Assembly (NCBI GenBank): GCA_036267155.1
Contig: DATAWP010000031.1
Span: forward strand, 124,001 to 188,000
Reading direction: 5' to 3'
DNA from: PALSA-1353 sp036267155
Lineage (GTDB): Bacteria > Planctomycetota > Phycisphaerae > Tepidisphaerales > Tepidisphaeraceae
DNA length: 64,000 nt
Position 1 is the stretch's first letter. Each line of letters opens with the position of its first letter. The position numbers and the translations under genes are program-made. The notes below the pieces were generated by a model. The model saw only the letters and a program-made list of their open reading frames with translations, made no database searches and was not told the DNA's origin. Below are positions 25,163 through 33,567 of the stretch, piece by piece.

Positions 25163-25795
25163 CTATTGGAATGCGGCGGTTTTGCTCGGCTCCGCGGAGT
25201 CGACCATCGTTCGGATCAGCGATTGATCCAAACCGTATTGTTGCTCAGTCAATCCGATGAGATCGAAACTGCACGGGATGAACTTGTGCTTATAAGGAAC
25301 GAATATGATGAAGTTCCACGATAGCAGTTGCGATGGAAGCGTCGTCGGCGGCGGGCTACCCGCATGAGTGGGAGCGGTTGCATAGGTGATCCGCGCAACA
25401 ATCGGCAGCCCGGATTTGCTCGTGAATTGTGCAACCTGAATACGCCGCGGATGTTTCTGGCTCTCGTCGAGCGATCCGGCGACGAAAAGCTGCCGCTGGC
25501 GATCGTCCATCGCATCCATGATCGAAAGCGAGATTTCCAGGTTGCCGCTCGGCGCCGGCCCCTCCAGGAACGACGGGCTGACCGGCGGATCCAGCTTCCA
25601 GTCGGCCGGAAGGGATACCGTCAGCGGCATAATCATCAGCGGGAATTTATCGCGCGGACCGGTCGAAGCCGGCCGCGCGGAGGAATCTGCCGCCGTGTCC
25701 GCCTGATCCGAAGCGCTCGGTGACGCTGGTTGCTTATCACAACCGATCACCACTAACATCAAGCCGGCCAAGGCTCCCATAACAATGCAGCGCAT
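25163..25795 (-). CDS. Predicted lipoprotein, 210 residues
   Basis: A lipoprotein signal, IVMGALAGLMLVVIGCDKQP, places the lipidated Cys at about residue 19. A Ser/Ala/Asp-rich linker follows, then a soluble domain with LTVSLPADWKLDPP, which reads like the start of a PsbP/Mog1-like or stress-response beta domain; that comparison is weak. It is the first gene of the gluQ-lpxK operon. Function unknown. Confidence 0.75.
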   Translation of the reverse strand: MRCIVMGALAGLMLVVIGCDKQPASPSASDQADTAADSSARPASTGPRDKFPLMIMPLTVSLPADWKLDPPVSPSFLEGPAPSGNLEISLSIMDAMDDRQRQLFVAGSLDESQKHPRRIQVAQFTSKSGLPIVARITYATAPTHAGSPPPTTLPSQLLSWNFIIFVPYKHKFIPCSFDLIGLTEQQYGLDQSLIRTMVDSAEPSKTAAFQ

Positions 25796-26000
25796 GAATA
25801 AGAGTCCTCCAGCCAGCCCCTGTCAAACGGTCATCCAAAAGCGATCGGCGCGCCTCGCTTGGTTCATCCTACGCTAACACGAAAAGCGCTATTCTTCAAG
25901 ATTCCCCGCACCTTTGCGCAGCCTACATAACAACGATCGGCGTACTTCATCGGAAACGATAACATTCTGCATATTTGCATTTTGCAAAAAATATCGTTCA

Positions 26001-26006
26001 TATAAT
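26001..26006 (+). promoter_or_regulatory. -10 box upstream of the coiled-coil/winged-helix gene
   Basis: A consensus TATAAT in an AT-rich stretch (25960-26010), 60 nt before the gene. TTGCAA ends only 13 nt upstream and TTGCAT 20 nt upstream, so the -35 element is unclear. The rest of 25796-26065 holds no recognisable gene. Confidence 0.45.
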
Positions 26007-26065
26007 GTGGCAGCCGGTAATGTGACGGCTAAAAGGGTTTTCTATTTCAGGAAAGGATGAATGCA

Positions 26066-26458
26066 ATGCCTCGCCATTCCAATGGGACCGGATTGAGTAT
26101 CGTCGAACTTGAGAGAATGCTGCAAAATCGGCGGTCCAGGCTTTCCGATTTGGAGCGTAAACGGTCCAAACTCGTGCGCCGCCTTGATGCGGTGGAATTG
26201 CAAATTACGGGCCTGGGCGGCGCCGGCCGCACCCGCGGCGGCCGCGTCCGAAACAAGCTCAGCCTCGGCGACAGCATCGCCAATATCCTCAAAAAGCGCG
26301 GCGGCCCCGTGCGGGTGGCCGATATCGCCGAGGGCGTTCTCAGTACCGGATATTCCACCAACAGCAACAATTTCCGCGTGATCGTTAACCAGGCCCTGAT
26401 CAAAGACAAGCGCTTCGCCAAAGGCGACGCCCGCGGAACTTATCTGCTGAAAAAATAA
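26066..26458 (+). CDS. Coiled-coil plus winged-helix protein
   Basis: 130 residues from the ATG at 26066, which has AAAGG 9 nt upstream; an ATG at 26057 adds three residues but abuts the ribosome site. Residues 10-50 are a charged coiled coil (QNRRSRLSDLERKRSKLVRR). After a Gly/Arg linker, the C-terminal half (LGDSIANILKKRGGPVRVAD ... NNFRVIVNQALIKDKRF) looks like a HARE/winged-helix domain. Probably a small oligomeric DNA-binding protein; target unknown. Confidence 0.7.
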   Translation: MPRHSNGTGLSIVELERMLQNRRSRLSDLERKRSKLVRRLDAVELQITGLGGAGRTRGGRVRNKLSLGDSIANILKKRGGPVRVADIAEGVLSTGYSTNSNNFRVIVNQALIKDKRFAKGDARGTYLLKK

Positions 26459-26530
26459 ATCCGGCCGTAAAAAAGCGAGGAACTTTTCGTCTCCGGCGGC
26501 GTCCAATACGCCCAAAGACGGAGGTTCTTC

Positions 26531-26654
26531 ATGTTGCGGCAACAGCTCCATTCAACATTAATCTGGGCGGCGGGAAGTTTCGCCGTGGCTCTGGCTCTGG
26601 GATTTCCATTGACATCGAACGCCGTGGACCAGCCCATAGCGCCGCCGTGCGGCT
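26531..26654 (+). pseudogene. Possible truncated exported protein gene
   Basis: GGAGG precedes an ATG at 26531 and the first 35 residues read as a signal peptide (ALALGFPLTSNA at the cleavage region). From 26655 the frame runs into the end of the rsgA gene on the other strand and becomes Pro/Ser/Arg-rich, as expected of antisense sequence. Best read as the cut-off start of a lost gene. Confidence 0.25.
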
Positions 26655-27707
26655 TCAACCCCGCAGCGACGCCTCGATCCGTTCATAACTCTCCCTCCGC
26701 CAGTCCGGCGCCGTGCCGTTTTCCACATCCGGAAAAAGGTTGCGCAGATTCTCCTCGCTCACGCCCCACAGTCCGAACATTTTTATGCCCGGCGTGTCGA
26801 TGACGTACCCGCCGATGTCCAGCGGATATCGCCGGGCGGACGTCGTCGTATGCCGGCCCTTTTCGTTGTAATTGCTGACCGCCCCGATGCGGATGTCCAA
26901 TCCCGGTTGGATCAGGGATATCAGCGTGCTCTTCCCAGCCCCGCTGTGCCCGCCCAGCACCGTCGTCTTTCCCTCCAACGCGCCGGCGACGGATTCAATT
27001 CCCGCCCGGTGCTCGGCGCTGGTCTGATACGTCGCGATCCCCAGAGCCTGGTAATGCCGCAGCGCCTCCAGCGCCTCCGCATATTCCCGGCCGGATTTTT
27101 CGTTTTCCTCGGCCAGATCGATCTTATTCAGGCACAGCAGCGGCCTCAGCCCGCCGCTCTGCGCCGCCACGAGCATCCGATCGACCAATCCCCATTTGAT
27201 CCGCGGGCGCAGAAGGCTCGCGACGATCAGCACCTGATCCGCATTGGCCACAATCGGCTGCGACGATCTCTCCTGAAAGCTGTCGGCGCGCGTCAGCACC
27301 GTTTTTCTCGGCAGTACCTGCTCGATGACCGCCTCGGCCCGGCCGATTTCATCCCGCGCGGGCGTATCGCGGAAACGCACATAATCGCCCACGACCATCG
27401 AGGCGCCGGCAAGACTCGCCAAGGTTTTTCGCACCACGCACAGCCGCTGCCCGCTCGGATGATCCACCTCACAGTACAGCGAATAGACCTGCATGACCTG
27501 TCCAATGGGCAGGCTTTCGATGTCGCCGGATTGTTCCTGCTCCGCGGCCCGAAGCAGGGCGGTTTGCTCCATCTTGTTCTGCTGGGCGTTCTTCGATCGT
27601 TGGCTGAAGCGTTGCTGCGATTCGAGACGGTCCGTTTCGTCATCGCCATCGAGAAACCGGCTGGTGAGATCTTTCTCGCGCGGTGATTTTCGCCGTCGAT
27701 GGGTCAC
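26655..27707 (-). CDS. rsgA: Ribosome small-subunit GTPase RsgA
   Basis: 350 residues from a GTG at 27707. An OB-fold precedes the circularly permuted GTPase: LCLNKIDLAE (G4), then GHSGAGKSTLISLIQP (G1), KGRHTTTSARRYPL (G2) and IDTPGIKMFG (G3). RsgA tests late 30S assembly. The zinc-binding CxxxxHxC tail of many RsgA proteins is absent: the protein ends WRRESYERIEASLRG. The open frame continues upstream to an ATG at 27791 that would share a CATG with the purF start, so a shorter start is preferred; the exact codon is uncertain. Confidence 0.85.
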   Translation of the reverse strand: MTHRRRKSPREKDLTSRFLDGDDETDRLESQQRFSQRSKNAQQNKMEQTALLRAAEQEQSGDIESLPIGQVMQVYSLYCEVDHPSGQRLCVVRKTLASLAGASMVVGDYVRFRDTPARDEIGRAEAVIEQVLPRKTVLTRADSFQERSSQPIVANADQVLIVASLLRPRIKWGLVDRMLVAAQSGGLRPLLCLNKIDLAEENEKSGREYAEALEALRHYQALGIATYQTSAEHRAGIESVAGALEGKTTVLGGHSGAGKSTLISLIQPGLDIRIGAVSNYNEKGRHTTTSARRYPLDIGGYVIDTPGIKMFGLWGVSEENLRNLFPDVENGTAPDWRRESYERIEASLRG

Positions 27708-27755
27708 TACCCATTGTTTATCGCCATTCCGTCGCCAATCACAAATTTCCCCCGT

Positions 27756-27784
27756 TTGATTGTTCCCGCACCGTGAATTACAGT
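27756..27784 (+). promoter_or_regulatory. Promoter of purF, possibly leaderless
   Basis: TTGATT, a 17-nt spacer and TACAGT. The -10 box ends only 5 nt before the purF ATG at 27790, so transcription would begin at or beside the start codon. Confidence 0.45.
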
Positions 27785-27789
27785 AATTC

Positions 27790-29250
27790 ATGGAGATCGC
27801 TTTGCCTCTGCCGTTGCCACAACTGGACGAATACGAAAAAAAAGAGAAATGCGGCCTGTTCGGCATTTGGGGAACCCCTTCGGCATCCCAGATCACCTAC
27901 CAGGCCCTCTTCGCCCAGCAGCACCGTGGCCAGGAATCCGCCGGCATCGCCGTCAGCACCGGCGCCGGCCTCTCCGGCCACACGGGCATGGGCCTCGTCA
28001 GCCAGGTTTTTACCCCGCGCATGCTTCGCGAAGAGTTGGCCGGCCAGGCGGCCATCGGACACGTCCGCTATTCCACCACCGGATCGAGCAAGCTTTGCAA
28101 TGCCCAGCCCCTGCTGCGGCAATTCCTGATGGGTCCCGTCGCGGTGGCTCACAATGGCAACCTGATCAACGCCGGCCTTCTTCGCCAGCAATATGAAGAG
28201 CATGGCCACATCTTCCAAAGCACCACCGATACCGAAATCATCGTGCATCTGCTCGCCAAGCCGACCCACGCCCAAAAGCACGATCCTCTGCCGCACGTCC
28301 TGAAGCATTTGCAGGGCGCGTTCAGCCTGCTGTTTTTATTCCCCGACCGGATCGAGGCCTGCCGCGATCCGTGGGGAGTCCGGCCGCTGGTCCTCGGAAG
28401 AACATCCGACGGCCACTGGTGCGTGGCGAGCGAAACCTGCGCCTTCGACGCCATCGGAGCCGCGTTTGACCGCGAAGTTGCCCCCGGCGAGATTGTTCGC
28501 ATCGACCAGCACGGCTTGCATTCGCGCACCTTCGAATCTCCCGCGGTCGAGCAGGCCCATTGCGTGTTCGAGCACGTCTATTTCGCCAACCCAGCCAGCA
28601 AAATCTTCGGACAAACGGTGCACGTCGTCCGCGAAGCGATGGGCCGGCAATTGGCAATCGAATCCCCCATCGACGCCGATTACATCATGCCGATGCCCGA
28701 CAGCGGCCGTTCCGCCGCCCTCGGCTACGCGCGCGAATCCAAAATCCCCTTTGAGGAAGGGATCGTCCCCAACCGCTTCGTCGGCCGCACATTTATTCTC
28801 CCCAACCAGATCGCCCGCGACCGCGCCGTCGCGATGAAGCTCAACATCATCCCCGACGTGGTGGCCGGTAAACGAATCATTATCGTCGAGGACTCAGTCG
28901 TCCGCGGAACGACCACGCGATCAAAAATGCGCGCCATCCGCGCCGCCGGCGCGAAGGAAATCCATCTTCGCGTCTCCTGCCCGCCCATCCGTCATCCCTG
29001 CTTCTACGGCATCGACTTCCCCACCAGCCAGGAACTCGTCGCCCACAACCGCACCGTCGATCAGGTCCGCGAATTTCTCGAAGTGGACACCCTGGCCTAT
29101 CTCTCGCTCGACGGCTTGCTCTCCTGCATGAAAATGTCCAGGGAACATTACTGCACGGCCTGCTGGAGCGGAAACTACAAAATCCCCATCGACCAGCCCC
29201 ACACCAAATTCAGCTTCGAGCGCGATCAATTGCGGATGTTCAACCCCTGA
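27790..29250 (+). CDS. purF: Amidophosphoribosyltransferase
   Basis: 486 residues. The nucleophile Cys is in KEKCGLFGIWG after a 20-residue propeptide-like N-terminus, as in the B. subtilis type where it is cleaved. QQHRGQESAGIA, GHVRYSTTG and AHNGNLIN form the glutamine amidotransferase site; RIIIVEDSVVRGTTTR is the PRPP-binding loop. A C-terminal pair of Cys (YCTACWSGNYKIP) may help hold an Fe-S cluster. First step of purine synthesis. No ribosome site is visible before the ATG. Confidence 0.95.
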   Translation: MEIALPLPLPQLDEYEKKEKCGLFGIWGTPSASQITYQALFAQQHRGQESAGIAVSTGAGLSGHTGMGLVSQVFTPRMLREELAGQAAIGHVRYSTTGSSKLCNAQPLLRQFLMGPVAVAHNGNLINAGLLRQQYEEHGHIFQSTTDTEIIVHLLAKPTHAQKHDPLPHVLKHLQGAFSLLFLFPDRIEACRDPWGVRPLVLGRTSDGHWCVASETCAFDAIGAAFDREVAPGEIVRIDQHGLHSRTFESPAVEQAHCVFEHVYFANPASKIFGQTVHVVREAMGRQLAIESPIDADYIMPMPDSGRSAALGYARESKIPFEEGIVPNRFVGRTFILPNQIARDRAVAMKLNIIPDVVAGKRIIIVEDSVVRGTTTRSKMRAIRAAGAKEIHLRVSCPPIRHPCFYGIDFPTSQELVAHNRTVDQVREFLEVDTLAYLSLDGLLSCMKMSREHYCTACWSGNYKIPIDQPHTKFSFERDQLRMFNP

Positions 29251-29265
29251 GCCCCCCGCGCGGCC

Positions 29266-29283
29266 TGCCGACTTCAGTCGGCA
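29266..29283. repeat. REP-like palindrome TGCCGAC-TTCA-GTCGGCA
   Basis: Seven-base perfect arms around TTCA, 15 nt after the purF stop. Its core CCGACTTCAGTCGG matches the inner palindrome of 12733-12750 except for one base. Confidence 0.65.
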
Positions 29284-29394
29284 TGTCCGTCGTAACTCTC
29301 AAACCCGCAATATTTTCCAATCTTTCTCGTATCCAAGTACGGTACTTCGCACTTTTTTGTACCCTTTCCGCCCCGCCGAACACATTATGGTTGA

Positions 29395-31176
29395 ATGACC
29401 GTGACATCCGACCCAACCGATTCTTCGCTCCTTCGAGAATTCGCGGCTCGCCGCTCGCAGGACGCGTTTGCCGCCCTGGTCTCCCGCCACTCCGATTGGG
29501 TCTACTCCGCCGCCGTGCGCATGGTGCGCGACCCTCATTTGGCCGAGGACGTCACCCAGGCTGTTTTTCTCATTCTGGCTGACAAAGCGGGCAAGCTCAG
29601 CCCCGTTTCGTTGCATCGCTGGTTATTCAAGGTCACGCGCTACGCATCCGCCAACGCCATTCGGGCTCGAACCCGGCGTGACAAACACGAAAGGCGCGCT
29701 GCCATGTCCACCAGCGAAATTTACGAATCCGATCCAGACCAGATGTGGCAGGAAATCTCCACCTTGCTGGATGATTCGATCAGCCGCCTCCGATCCAAGG
29801 ACCGCGATGCGCTGCTTCTGCGATTCTATCAGCAAAAGGAAATGGCCGAGGTCGCGGCCGCCCTGGGCGTCTCCGAAGGCGCGGCCAAAATCCGCATCCT
29901 TCGCGCCCTCGAAAAATTACGGGCCCATTTACGCCGCCGCGGACTCGCTGTTCCCACGGCCGACCTCGGCACGGCGCTGCTCGCCCACACCACCCACCCG
30001 GCTCCCCCGGGTGTCGCCGCGAATTGTTTCCCGGCGTCCGCCCCAATCCACGCGGCCGCAATCGCCAAAGGAACTTCAACCATGATGTTGACTGCAAAAA
30101 TCAAAATCGCCGCCGTTGTGATCCTGCTCAGTGGAATCCCCTTTGGAGCCGGCGCTTTGATTCTCGCGGACTCCGCCAATCGCCCCGTGGCCACGCCCGC
30201 GGAAACCGTCGTGTCAGCCGACATCCCGGCCCCTGCCGACCAACGCCCTGCCCTTGATCCGCGCATTGCGCCATTCGCGACCCGCCGCACGGACATCATC
30301 GTCGCGATCGATCTCACCAAAATCGATTTGGACGCCCTGGGCGACGACATGCGCAAAGAATTGAGCCAGACTTCAATGGACCCGACATCTGCGGCACGCC
30401 TGAACGGGATGATTCAGATGGGAATTGATTCCGGCAAAAAGTGGATCAGCGGCTTTGAGCAAGCGGGAGGGACGAGCCTGTATCTCCTGGCGCGAGAGGA
30501 TCAACTCAAAGTGGCAGCTCCTCCCAACAACACTCTGCACTTCCAACACGCCACGATTGTCTTTCCAGCCGATTCACCGCAGGCCGCTCAGAATTTGGCC
30601 CGGTACGTCGCTGCTTCATCGGGCTCCGGGCCGCTGACCATTGTCGGCAGCGCCGCCGTGGTGAATCCACCGCTTTCCGCGCCGGACACGGGCCCCGATC
30701 CCCGTCCCGCGCTGGCCGCCGGATTGGCGTCGGCGGGCAACCTGGCGGTACGCATGGCCGTCAATCCGCTGAAGCTCAAGCAGATCATGTCGAAGCTCAT
30801 GGCAAGCGGCAAGCTTTCCTCGGATTTCACCGCCGAGCAAGGACAAGCGATCGAGTATTGCTCGATCAATCTCGTGCTTCCGCCGGCCGATTCGCCGGAA
30901 TTCCTGATTATCTCTCACCACAAAGACCATGCCGCGGCTGAAATCGCCAAGGCCACCGGGATCGAACGAGTGGCCCGCATTGTCAAACAGCGATCCGACA
31001 CGAACGACCCCATCGCCCAGAGCATGTTGAAATTCGTCGGGACGGAAAAGTTCACGGTCAAGGACAGCGACGTGATCGCAACCATGGACCTTCATGCCTA
31101 TTGGGATCTCCTCTTTGCAGCAGTGCGCAGCGCCTTACCCCCATTGCCTCCCCAATCGCAGGGCCCGACGAATTAA
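29395..31176 (+). CDS. ECF sigma factor fused to a membrane helix and exported domain
   Basis: 593 residues. Residues 20-95 are sigma region 2 (SDWVYSAAVRMVRDPHLAED, then the RWLFKVTRYASAN segment); 130-180 are region 4 (ALGVSEGAAKIRILRALEKL). A Pro/Ala linker leads to one membrane helix at about 236-257, and the remaining 330 residues should lie outside the cytoplasmic membrane; they contain RRTDIIVAIDLTKIDLDAL and no known domain. ECF factors with built-in membrane and sensing parts are known in planctomycetes (ECF-Gob type). The exported part probably acts as a sensor or an internal anti-sigma control. Confidence 0.85.
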   Translation: MTVTSDPTDSSLLREFAARRSQDAFAALVSRHSDWVYSAAVRMVRDPHLAEDVTQAVFLILADKAGKLSPVSLHRWLFKVTRYASANAIRARTRRDKHERRAAMSTSEIYESDPDQMWQEISTLLDDSISRLRSKDRDALLLRFYQQKEMAEVAAALGVSEGAAKIRILRALEKLRAHLRRRGLAVPTADLGTALLAHTTHPAPPGVAANCFPASAPIHAAAIAKGTSTMMLTAKIKIAAVVILLSGIPFGAGALILADSANRPVATPAETVVSADIPAPADQRPALDPRIAPFATRRTDIIVAIDLTKIDLDALGDDMRKELSQTSMDPTSAARLNGMIQMGIDSGKKWISGFEQAGGTSLYLLAREDQLKVAAPPNNTLHFQHATIVFPADSPQAAQNLARYVAASSGSGPLTIVGSAAVVNPPLSAPDTGPDPRPALAAGLASAGNLAVRMAVNPLKLKQIMSKLMASGKLSSDFTAEQGQAIEYCSINLVLPPADSPEFLIISHHKDHAAAEIAKATGIERVARIVKQRSDTNDPIAQSMLKFVGTEKFTVKDSDVIATMDLHAYWDLLFAAVRSALPPLPPQSQGPTN

Positions 31177-31284
31177 ATTTTCAGGATTGATCTCTCTAAC
31201 TCGCCAATGGCGCCCCGGCTTGGCCGGCAGATTGAATTCCGGAACAGACGGACTCATAATTCCCCCCGTTCTGTCTCCTGATCG

Positions 31285-31593
31285 ATGCACGACATACTCA
31301 CCCGAATCAAGCGCGCTGTTCTTGCTGGCAACGTCGTTTTTACGGAAAAAGCGACAACCGAACGCGAGCGAGACGGCTTGACCGAGGGTGATGTAATTGA
31401 ATCCATCGTGGTCGCGGTTGCCATCCACAAAACCGTCAAATCCACCCATCCGGGCCGGTGAGGCCGTGAATATCTCCACATTATTCAAAGCACAAATTTC
31501 GAGGGAATTCTTGTCTATTCCAAGGGCAAACTCGTTGTCCAAGGCGGCGTGGAGACCTATTATGTCCTGATATCAGCCAAGCGAGCGATATGA
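31285..31593 (+). pseudogene. Toxin-like DUF4258-type gene with an internal TGA
   Basis: 102 codons, starting MHDILTRIKRAVLAGNVVFT and ending YVLISAKRAI, interrupted by TGA at 31459-31461 (codon 59). On both sides the sequence matches the family: GLTEGDVIESIVVAVAIHKT before, GREYLHIIQSTNFEGILVYS after. The stop falls at ...HPGR-stop-GREY, where an Arg is expected, so CGA to TGA is the simplest cause. It overlaps the zinc-finger antitoxin gene by 4 nt (ATGA). DUF4258 proteins paired with YgiT-type zinc fingers are thought to be MqsR-like RNase toxins. Confidence 0.65.
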
Positions 31594-31820
31594 AGACCAT
31601 GCTCAAAATCTCGGCCTGCCCCATCTGCGGAAGCAAGAAGATTTCCCGCGTCAAGCGCACGCTCGTGCGCGAGTATCGCGGCAAGCGCTACGAGGTGCCT
31701 GACTTGGAATTTTACGAATGTTCCGCCTGCGGCGAGCGGTTTTTTGACCGCCAAGCCTCGCAAAGAATTGACCGCTTTTCTCCAGCGCTTCGTAGCCGAA
31801 CCCGCCGTCAACCCGCCTGA
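31590..31820 (+). CDS. YgiT/MqsA-type zinc-finger antitoxin
   Basis: 76 residues. CPICGSKKISRVKRTLV and the later YECSACGERFFDRQAS give the C-x2-C pairs of the MqsA N-terminal zinc domain; the LEFYECxxCGE pattern is characteristic. There is no C-terminal HTH, so it may not repress its own operon as MqsA does. It is intact while the overlapping upstream toxin gene is broken. Confidence 0.75.
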   Translation: MKTMLKISACPICGSKKISRVKRTLVREYRGKRYEVPDLEFYECSACGERFFDRQASQRIDRFSPALRSRTRRQPA

Positions 31821-31852
31821 AGCCATGGGGCCAGCGGATGTGGGAACGAATC

Positions 31853-32446
31853 TCATTTGGTTCCCGCCGCCCAGCGGTCCACGATATCGCACAGAAGATG
31901 CACGATCAAAACGTGCATTTCCTGAATATGCGAAGTGATATTGCCCGGCACAATAATGGCATGATCCGCCTCGGCCGCCGCCTTGCCGCCGTCGCGTCCC
32001 AGCAGCGCCACCGTCACGGCCCGCTTTTCCTTTGCAGCCCGCAGCCCGCGCACCACGTTGTCCGAATTGCCGGAGGTGCTGAATCCCATCGCCACATCGC
32101 CCGGCTTGGCCAGCGCCTGCACCTGCCGCGCGAAGACTTGGGCATAGCCGAAATCATTGACGATGCAGGTCATCGCCGTCCCATCCGCGCACAGCGCCGT
32201 GGCCGGCAGCGGTCGGCGGTCGCGAAGAAATTTTCCGATCAGTTCTTCCGCCAGGTGCATGGCATCCGCCGCGCTCCCGCCATTGCCGAAGGTCAGCAAT
32301 CGCCCGCCCTTGCCGAACGATTCACACAGCAATTTCCCCACTTCAAGAATCTTCGGCGACAACTCCCCCGAAACCCGCTGAAGCAGCGCCGCGTGATCAT
32401 CGATATAATCCCCGATGGATTCCGACATATCCGAATTGTCGGCCAC
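31853..32446 (-). CDS. gmhA: Sedoheptulose-7-phosphate isomerase (SIS domain)
   Basis: 197 residues. GGRLLTFGNGGSAADAMHLA is the SIS substrate-binding loop, with the Asp and His metal ligands typical of GmhA; GFSTSGNSDNVVRGL is the second phosphate loop, and HIQEMHVLIVHLLCD holds the catalytic Glu/His helix. The product feeds ADP-heptose synthesis for the LPS core. ATG at 32446; an ATG at 32428 is possible. The upstream gap carries a GC hairpin and heptamer repeats. Confidence 0.92.
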   Translation of the reverse strand: MADNSDMSESIGDYIDDHAALLQRVSGELSPKILEVGKLLCESFGKGGRLLTFGNGGSAADAMHLAEELIGKFLRDRRPLPATALCADGTAMTCIVNDFGYAQVFARQVQALAKPGDVAMGFSTSGNSDNVVRGLRAAKEKRAVTVALLGRDGGKAAAEADHAIIVPGNITSHIQEMHVLIVHLLCDIVDRWAAGTK

Positions 32447-32465
32447 CGCCCATATAAATGCAAAA

Positions 32466-32482
32466 CCCCCGCGGAGCGGGGG
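32466..32482. terminator. GC-rich hairpin CCCCCGC-GGA-GCGGGGG
   Basis: Perfect 7-bp stem with a 3-nt loop. AAAA precedes it on the plus strand, so on the minus strand it would be followed by TTTT, a terminator shape. It lies 20 nt upstream of gmhA on gmhA's own strand, so it would stop or attenuate transcripts entering gmhA. Confidence 0.5.
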
Positions 32483-32494
32483 ATCGTATCACCG

Positions 32495-32536
32495 TTGACC
32501 ACGGACAACGGACACGAACCACTAACCACTCTCACG
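32495..32536. repeat. Degenerate heptanucleotide repeat locus B
   Basis: Six consecutive 7-mers: TTGACCA, CGGACAA, CGGACAC, GAACCAC, TAACCAC, TCTCACG. TAACCAC is the complement of the unit at 37469-37496. CCGTTG / CAACGG (32493-32510) forms a small inverted pair at the left end. Confidence 0.55.
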
Positions 32537-32561
32537 TCACCACGGTAAGATTCGCCTCCCG

Positions 32562-33494
32562 ATGATCTCCATCGTCATCCCGATCTTCAACGAGCAGGAA
32601 AATCTTCCCGAGCTTCGCCGGCGTCTGGTGGCCGCGATGGACGCCGTCGGCGACCCATGGGAAGCGGTGCTGGTGGACGACGGCAGCCGCGACGATTGCC
32701 CTCGAATCCTGCGGGAATTCCATACTCAGGACCCCCGGTTCAAAATCGTGACCCTCTCACGGAATTTCGGGCATCAGCCGGCCGTCTCCGCGGGCATTCA
32801 TCATGCCGCCGGCGACGCCGTGGTGCTCATCGACGGTGATCTCCAGGACCCGCCCGAGGTCATTCCAGAGATGATCCGCAAATGGAAGGAAGGATTTCAG
32901 GTCGTCCTCGGCCAGCGCGCCACCCGAGCCGAAGGCGGCGTGCGCGGCATCGGATTTCGACTCTTTTATCCGCTCCTCCGCCGAGTCAGCGATCTTCCCA
33001 GCGCCCCCGACGCCGGCATCTTCGGCCTGATGGACCGCGCCGTCGTGAACGAGTTCAACCAACTCCCCGAACGAAACCGCTTCATCCCCGGCCTGCGCAA
33101 CTGGCTCGGATTTCGCCAGGCCAGTGTTCTATACGACCGCGCCGACCGCGCGCGCGGCAAGCCCAAGCAAACCTTCGGCCGCCTGATCCGCTACGCCGGT
33201 GATGCCATGGTCAGCTTCAGCTACAAGCCCCTCCGCGCCGCCACCTGGCTCGGATTCTGCGCTTCGGTCGTCGCCTTCGCCCTGGCGATTTTCTACATCG
33301 TCACCTTTTTCGCCTGGCGGAAACAAATCTCCGGCTTCACCACCGAGATCGTCTGCATCCTCTTCCTCGGCGGCGTACAGCTCATCTCCGTCGGCATCCT
33401 GGGCGAATACATTGGACGAATTTACGAAGAGGTGAAGCAGCGACCGCTGTACGTGGTCCGCGAAAGACTGGGAGTGGGGAAGAAATCTGAATGA
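32562..33494 (+). CDS. Polyprenyl-phosphate glycosyltransferase, GT2 (GtrB/DPM-like)
   Basis: 310 residues. The GT-A domain starts MISIVIPIFNEQENLPEL and carries VLVDDGSRDD, DAVVLIDGDLQDPPE (metal-binding DxD-type) and ERNRFIPGLRNWLG. Two membrane helices follow (WLGFCASVVAFALAIFYIV and an LFLGGVQLISVGILGEYIGR segment). Such enzymes load a sugar onto undecaprenyl phosphate for use by membrane transferases like the GT39 protein at 5.3 kb. The stop codon lies inside the left end of a heptamer repeat locus. Confidence 0.92.
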   Translation: MISIVIPIFNEQENLPELRRRLVAAMDAVGDPWEAVLVDDGSRDDCPRILREFHTQDPRFKIVTLSRNFGHQPAVSAGIHHAAGDAVVLIDGDLQDPPEVIPEMIRKWKEGFQVVLGQRATRAEGGVRGIGFRLFYPLLRRVSDLPSAPDAGIFGLMDRAVVNEFNQLPERNRFIPGLRNWLGFRQASVLYDRADRARGKPKQTFGRLIRYAGDAMVSFSYKPLRAATWLGFCASVVAFALAIFYIVTFFAWRKQISGFTTEIVCILFLGGVQLISVGILGEYIGRIYEEVKQRPLYVVRERLGVGKKSE

Positions 33495-33560
33495 GTGCAA
33501 GCAACAAGTTCCAAGTACAAGTGGGATAGCCCGCTTGCACTTGCCACTTGCACTTCATTC
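33489..33560. repeat. Degenerate heptanucleotide repeat locus C with inverted partner
   Basis: The left half has 7-mers AGTGCAA, GCAACAA, GTTCCAA, GTACAAG; the right half is the opposite orientation: CTTGCAC, TTGCCAC, TTGCACT. The ends GAATGAGTGCAAG and CTTGCACTTCATTC are near-perfect inverted repeats. The left end contains the stop codon of the GT2 gene, and the right end lies 8 nt from the end of the next gene. Confidence 0.6.
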
Positions 33561-33567
33561 CGCCCGT

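Noticed and set aside
31135..31542. A 135-codon minus-strand frame
   Set aside because: Antisense to the broken DUF4258-type toxin gene, whose plus-strand reading matches a known family on both sides of the stop.
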